Below, one piece after another: positions 61,802-64,000 of a DNA stretch of 64,000 bases (its first letter is position 1; every line of letters begins with the position of its first letter). The notes under the pieces are model-generated. The model saw only the letters and a program-made list of their open reading frames with translations, searched no databases and had not been told where the DNA came from. The position numbers were made by a program, and so were the translations under genes. Location of the stretch: contig CM038917.1 in the NCBI GenBank assembly GCA_021904315.1, forward strand, positions 1,674,001 to 1,738,000, in the 5' to 3' direction. This DNA comes from Sphagnum magellanicum. Taxonomy: Eukaryota > Streptophyta > Sphagnopsida > Sphagnales > Sphagnaceae.

Positions 61802-62329
61802 ACAATAATCTTCAAATAGATGAAAACACAAATGAAGGTAGCTACAAAGGTCCTAGTGCACATTACATACCTAACTTACTATATTTGAATTTGGTGATCG
61901 CATCAATTTGGTGATAATTAATGCACACCCACCACTACAAGCCACCACTACATTTCATAATCACAAGTCCTTCATTGTTGTAACTTCAACTTCTAGCACT
62001 CATTGTTGGAAGTGATGATGGTTGGAAGTGGTGCTATCCATAGTAATGGCGAATAACAACAAGAAGGTTTCATGTCTTGTTGGTGAATCCTCCATCATCC
62101 ATGAAAATAATGGGTTATAAACCTAGATATAATGGTGCAAGGTGGCAATAGTGGTTGCATCTCAACCAACTATAGCAGGCGATTTAGTTTAAGGTTTATG
62201 ACATAGTTCGACAATTGAACACAACGTCATTAATGACATATGGTGATTTTACTTTATTTTATTTTATTTTTTCCTTTGATAGATTTTTTTGGTCATTTTT
62301 TGGCAATTTTTCACCAATAAAAAAGGTTG
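61802..62329. other. Right terminal part of the hAT element
   Basis: Non-coding; ends in the right terminal inverted repeat (about 62308-62329, CCAATAAAAAAGGTTG on the plus strand). Confidence 0.6.
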
Positions 62330-63716
62330 TCTTGGGGTGACCCATTGCATTTGTGGCCAACCTTTAATTTATGTAAAAACCCACCTTCTTTGTTATTCCC
62401 ATGGTGGGGAATGGATTACATTCCACAATGTGGTTCGAGATGTAGGGTTTCATGTTTCACATGAACAAACCCAGATCCTTTCGGATACAATCATAATCAA
62501 ATGAGCCAACACTAATAAAAAGGATTCAACCATAAATGGGCCTTTTTTTAACATTTTGACTTTTTCATACAAAAGATGTTTTGAAGGATTGTTTTTACAA
62601 CATGTTTTTAAAATATTTATAATTCCCCTAATAAATTACATTACTTGTGTTAACTCTTTTTGAATAAATATGATTTTTAAGAGTGTACAAATTTTATGTG
62701 ATTTTATATTTCGTCTTGAAAAATAATCATAATCTCAAATCATTTAAAAATATGATAATTACTTTAAACTTTAATTTTTTGTATCATACACATTATGACC
62801 CATTTACATCTAACAAATGACTTTTGAAGTTTGAAATTTCTGAAATTATATTTTGAATTTTTAAGAATTTCAAATACTACAATTTTAAAATTATGAGTGT
62901 TTTTCATTTGTGGATGGTTAGCTATCATCATTTCAAAATATTCCCATCAAGTTTTTATATCAGTAAAATCCTTAGCCTAGTGTTTTATAAACTAATTTTA
63001 GGTGTTAAAATTCAAAAATCTTTTACTAAAACCAATTTGTTAAATTAAGTTATTTTTTAAAAAATTCTTGAGCATTCATATAAATCATTTAGCACAAATT
63101 TCCTTGATCAACATGACATTAAAGTGCCATTACATAAATATGTTTTACAAAATTGATAGTTTTTCAATCATCCAATGTGGTTTTTGGTTTCTTTAACTAT
63201 GATCACACCCTTCCACCCCCTTCCCTTCAGTCTTTTAGTCGATGGGTTGACATCATGTTGTCAACTAATAACATTCGCACCTTGGCTAACATGGTCATTA
63301 TCAATCCCACCCAAATACTTTTGGTTTTTCGAGTTGCTTCATCTCGTGAGGTGGTCACAACGGTAGTAGTTCAAGCAAAGGAAGGATTTTATCATGATTG
63401 GCACCCAACATACATGTTTCTTCTCCTTGCTAATAGAGGTTTTGGGTGCTTACACTAACAAGTGAACAATTTTTTCACCAATGTGCTAGCATGGTACAAT
63501 TAGCAAAGGGCATTGGTGGCCCTCCTTTGGCAATTCTATGTGCTTTCTATAGGCAAAGGAGTGTCCATAGCCTTGCAAAAAACACGAGGTGTTTTGATTC
63601 TGAAGCACGTCATCATTGAAAGTGACGGTTCTTCTAGGCTTAATATGCTTTCAGGTTTCCCTTCCTTTTCCTTCTCCAATATGGTTCTTGCAACTTGTGG
63701 GGGCTTTGGAACATAA
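62330..63716 (+). pseudogene. LINE-like element, 3' part (continues 48520-50275)
   Basis: After the TCTTGGGG duplication (62330-62337) the frame resumes as VTHCICGQPLIYVKTHLLCY then SHGGEWITFHNVVRDVGFHV, and, after shifts, RWVDIMLSTNNIRTLANMVI, VASSREVVTTVVVQAKEGFY, FGCLH and LIL..V..SDGSSRLNMLSGFP to a stop at about 63714. The conserved HCICG...H.L.CSHGGE pattern (a Cys/His motif C-x-C...H...C..H) and the RVDI.LS...R.LADVVI segment follow the reverse transcriptase in this family of plant elements. Decayed by many stops. Confidence 0.6.
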
Positions 63717-64000
63717 TTTGTTCCTTTGCCCCTTTCTAACCCCCTTTGGGTTTTTGCACTTATGACTTGGACTTGGGTGTTCTCTGTTTGTTCTTGCTTT
63801 TTCCCCTTTGTTGAATGCTTTGTTTAACAAAGTTTACTGGGGTTTCATCATCATCAATTTCCCAAATTTTGGGCCTCAAAAAATAAAACAAGAATATCTA
63901 TTGTTGCTTTTTAAATTTTGTGATGTTGCCACATTGGTGACCATTGTGGATATGAGGAATCAGCCAAATTTGGCTATAGGTCAAATTGGAACATAGAAAA
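63717..64000. other. Sequence 3' of the LINE frame
   Basis: Probably the LINE 3' untranslated region; no poly-A tail or further gene can be recognised before the window ends. Confidence 0.35.

Larger units (their letters stand above)
50276..62329 (-). mobile_element. hAT DNA transposon, 12,054 bp, carrying two nested LTR insertions
   Basis: Bounded by TCTTGGGG duplications (50268-50275, 62330-62337). Terminal inverted repeats: left CAGCCTTTTTTTAAGG, right (read inward on the minus strand) CAACCTTTTTTATTGG. Deleting the element and one duplication copy rejoins the host LINE codons as CTT GGG GTG ACC CAT TGC with no shift. Internally it carries minus-strand hAT transposase remnants (52.3-56.1 kb), a solo LTR (54516-55420) and a chromovirus (56329-61796). 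Without these and their duplicated target bases, the original element was about 5,670 bp, a normal size for an autonomous hAT. Transposase frames are full of stops, so it is inactive. Confidence 0.85.

Overview
The window looks like nuclear DNA of a streptophyte plant with flagellated sperm (bryophyte, lycophyte, fern or a cycad/Ginkgo type); I cannot place the species. The reasons: intron-rich genes with GT-AG splicing, a plant-type peroxisomal LON2 protease, a plant receptor-like kinase, plant-type TTTAGGG motifs, plant hAT/CACTA/chromovirus/LINE remnants, and an axonemal dynein intermediate chain of the DNAI4/IC138 family, which is useful only to a plant that still builds motile cilia.

Layout. 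1-7937 (minus): 5' eleven exons of a DNAI4/IC138-like inner-arm dynein gene, running off the left edge. 8-13.4 kb: intergenic, holding an unprocessed phosphoglycolate phosphatase pseudogene. 13422-20357 (minus): complete LON2 gene, 17 exons, 901 codons plus stop, ending in the peroxisomal signal SRL. 20.4-29 kb: AT-rich intergenic DNA with duplicated repeats upstream of LON2, a hAT transposase remnant, a 95-bp minisatellite and a SINE-like element. 28994-34044 (minus): a seven-exon receptor-like kinase with a kinase of the malectin/LRR type but only a short Pro/Ser-rich ectodomain. 34-39.6 kb: promoter tandem duplication, SINE-like copy, head-to-head telomere motif, a MITE and a CACTA transposase fragment. 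39.6-44.4 kb (plus): a string of broken gene pieces from at least three unrelated genes (Rossmann reductase, POL/PLL-type PP2C, an unrecognised protein). 46.3-48.2 kb (minus): PIF1-like helicase pseudogene.

48.5-63.7 kb is a three-level nest of transposons that can be worked out from target-site duplications. A LINE-like reverse transcriptase gene (48.5-50.275 and 62.338-63.7 kb) is split by one 12,054-bp insertion flanked by TCTTGGGG; removing the insertion restores the LINE reading frame exactly. The insertion has CARCCTTTTTT ends and carries decayed hAT transposase pieces, so it is a hAT element. Inside it lie a 905-bp solo LTR (target duplication TTTGA) and a 5,468-bp Ty3 chromovirus (target duplication CATTG). 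Subtracting both leaves a hAT of about 5.67 kb.

The only genes that look functional are DNAI4, LON2 and probably the kinase. Most inactivating changes I could inspect in the transposons are C-to-T or G-to-A, consistent with decay of methylated cytosines. I found no operon-like or clearly novel multi-gene system; the most unusual features are the nested hAT, the multi-gene fragment string and the kinase with a reduced ectodomain.
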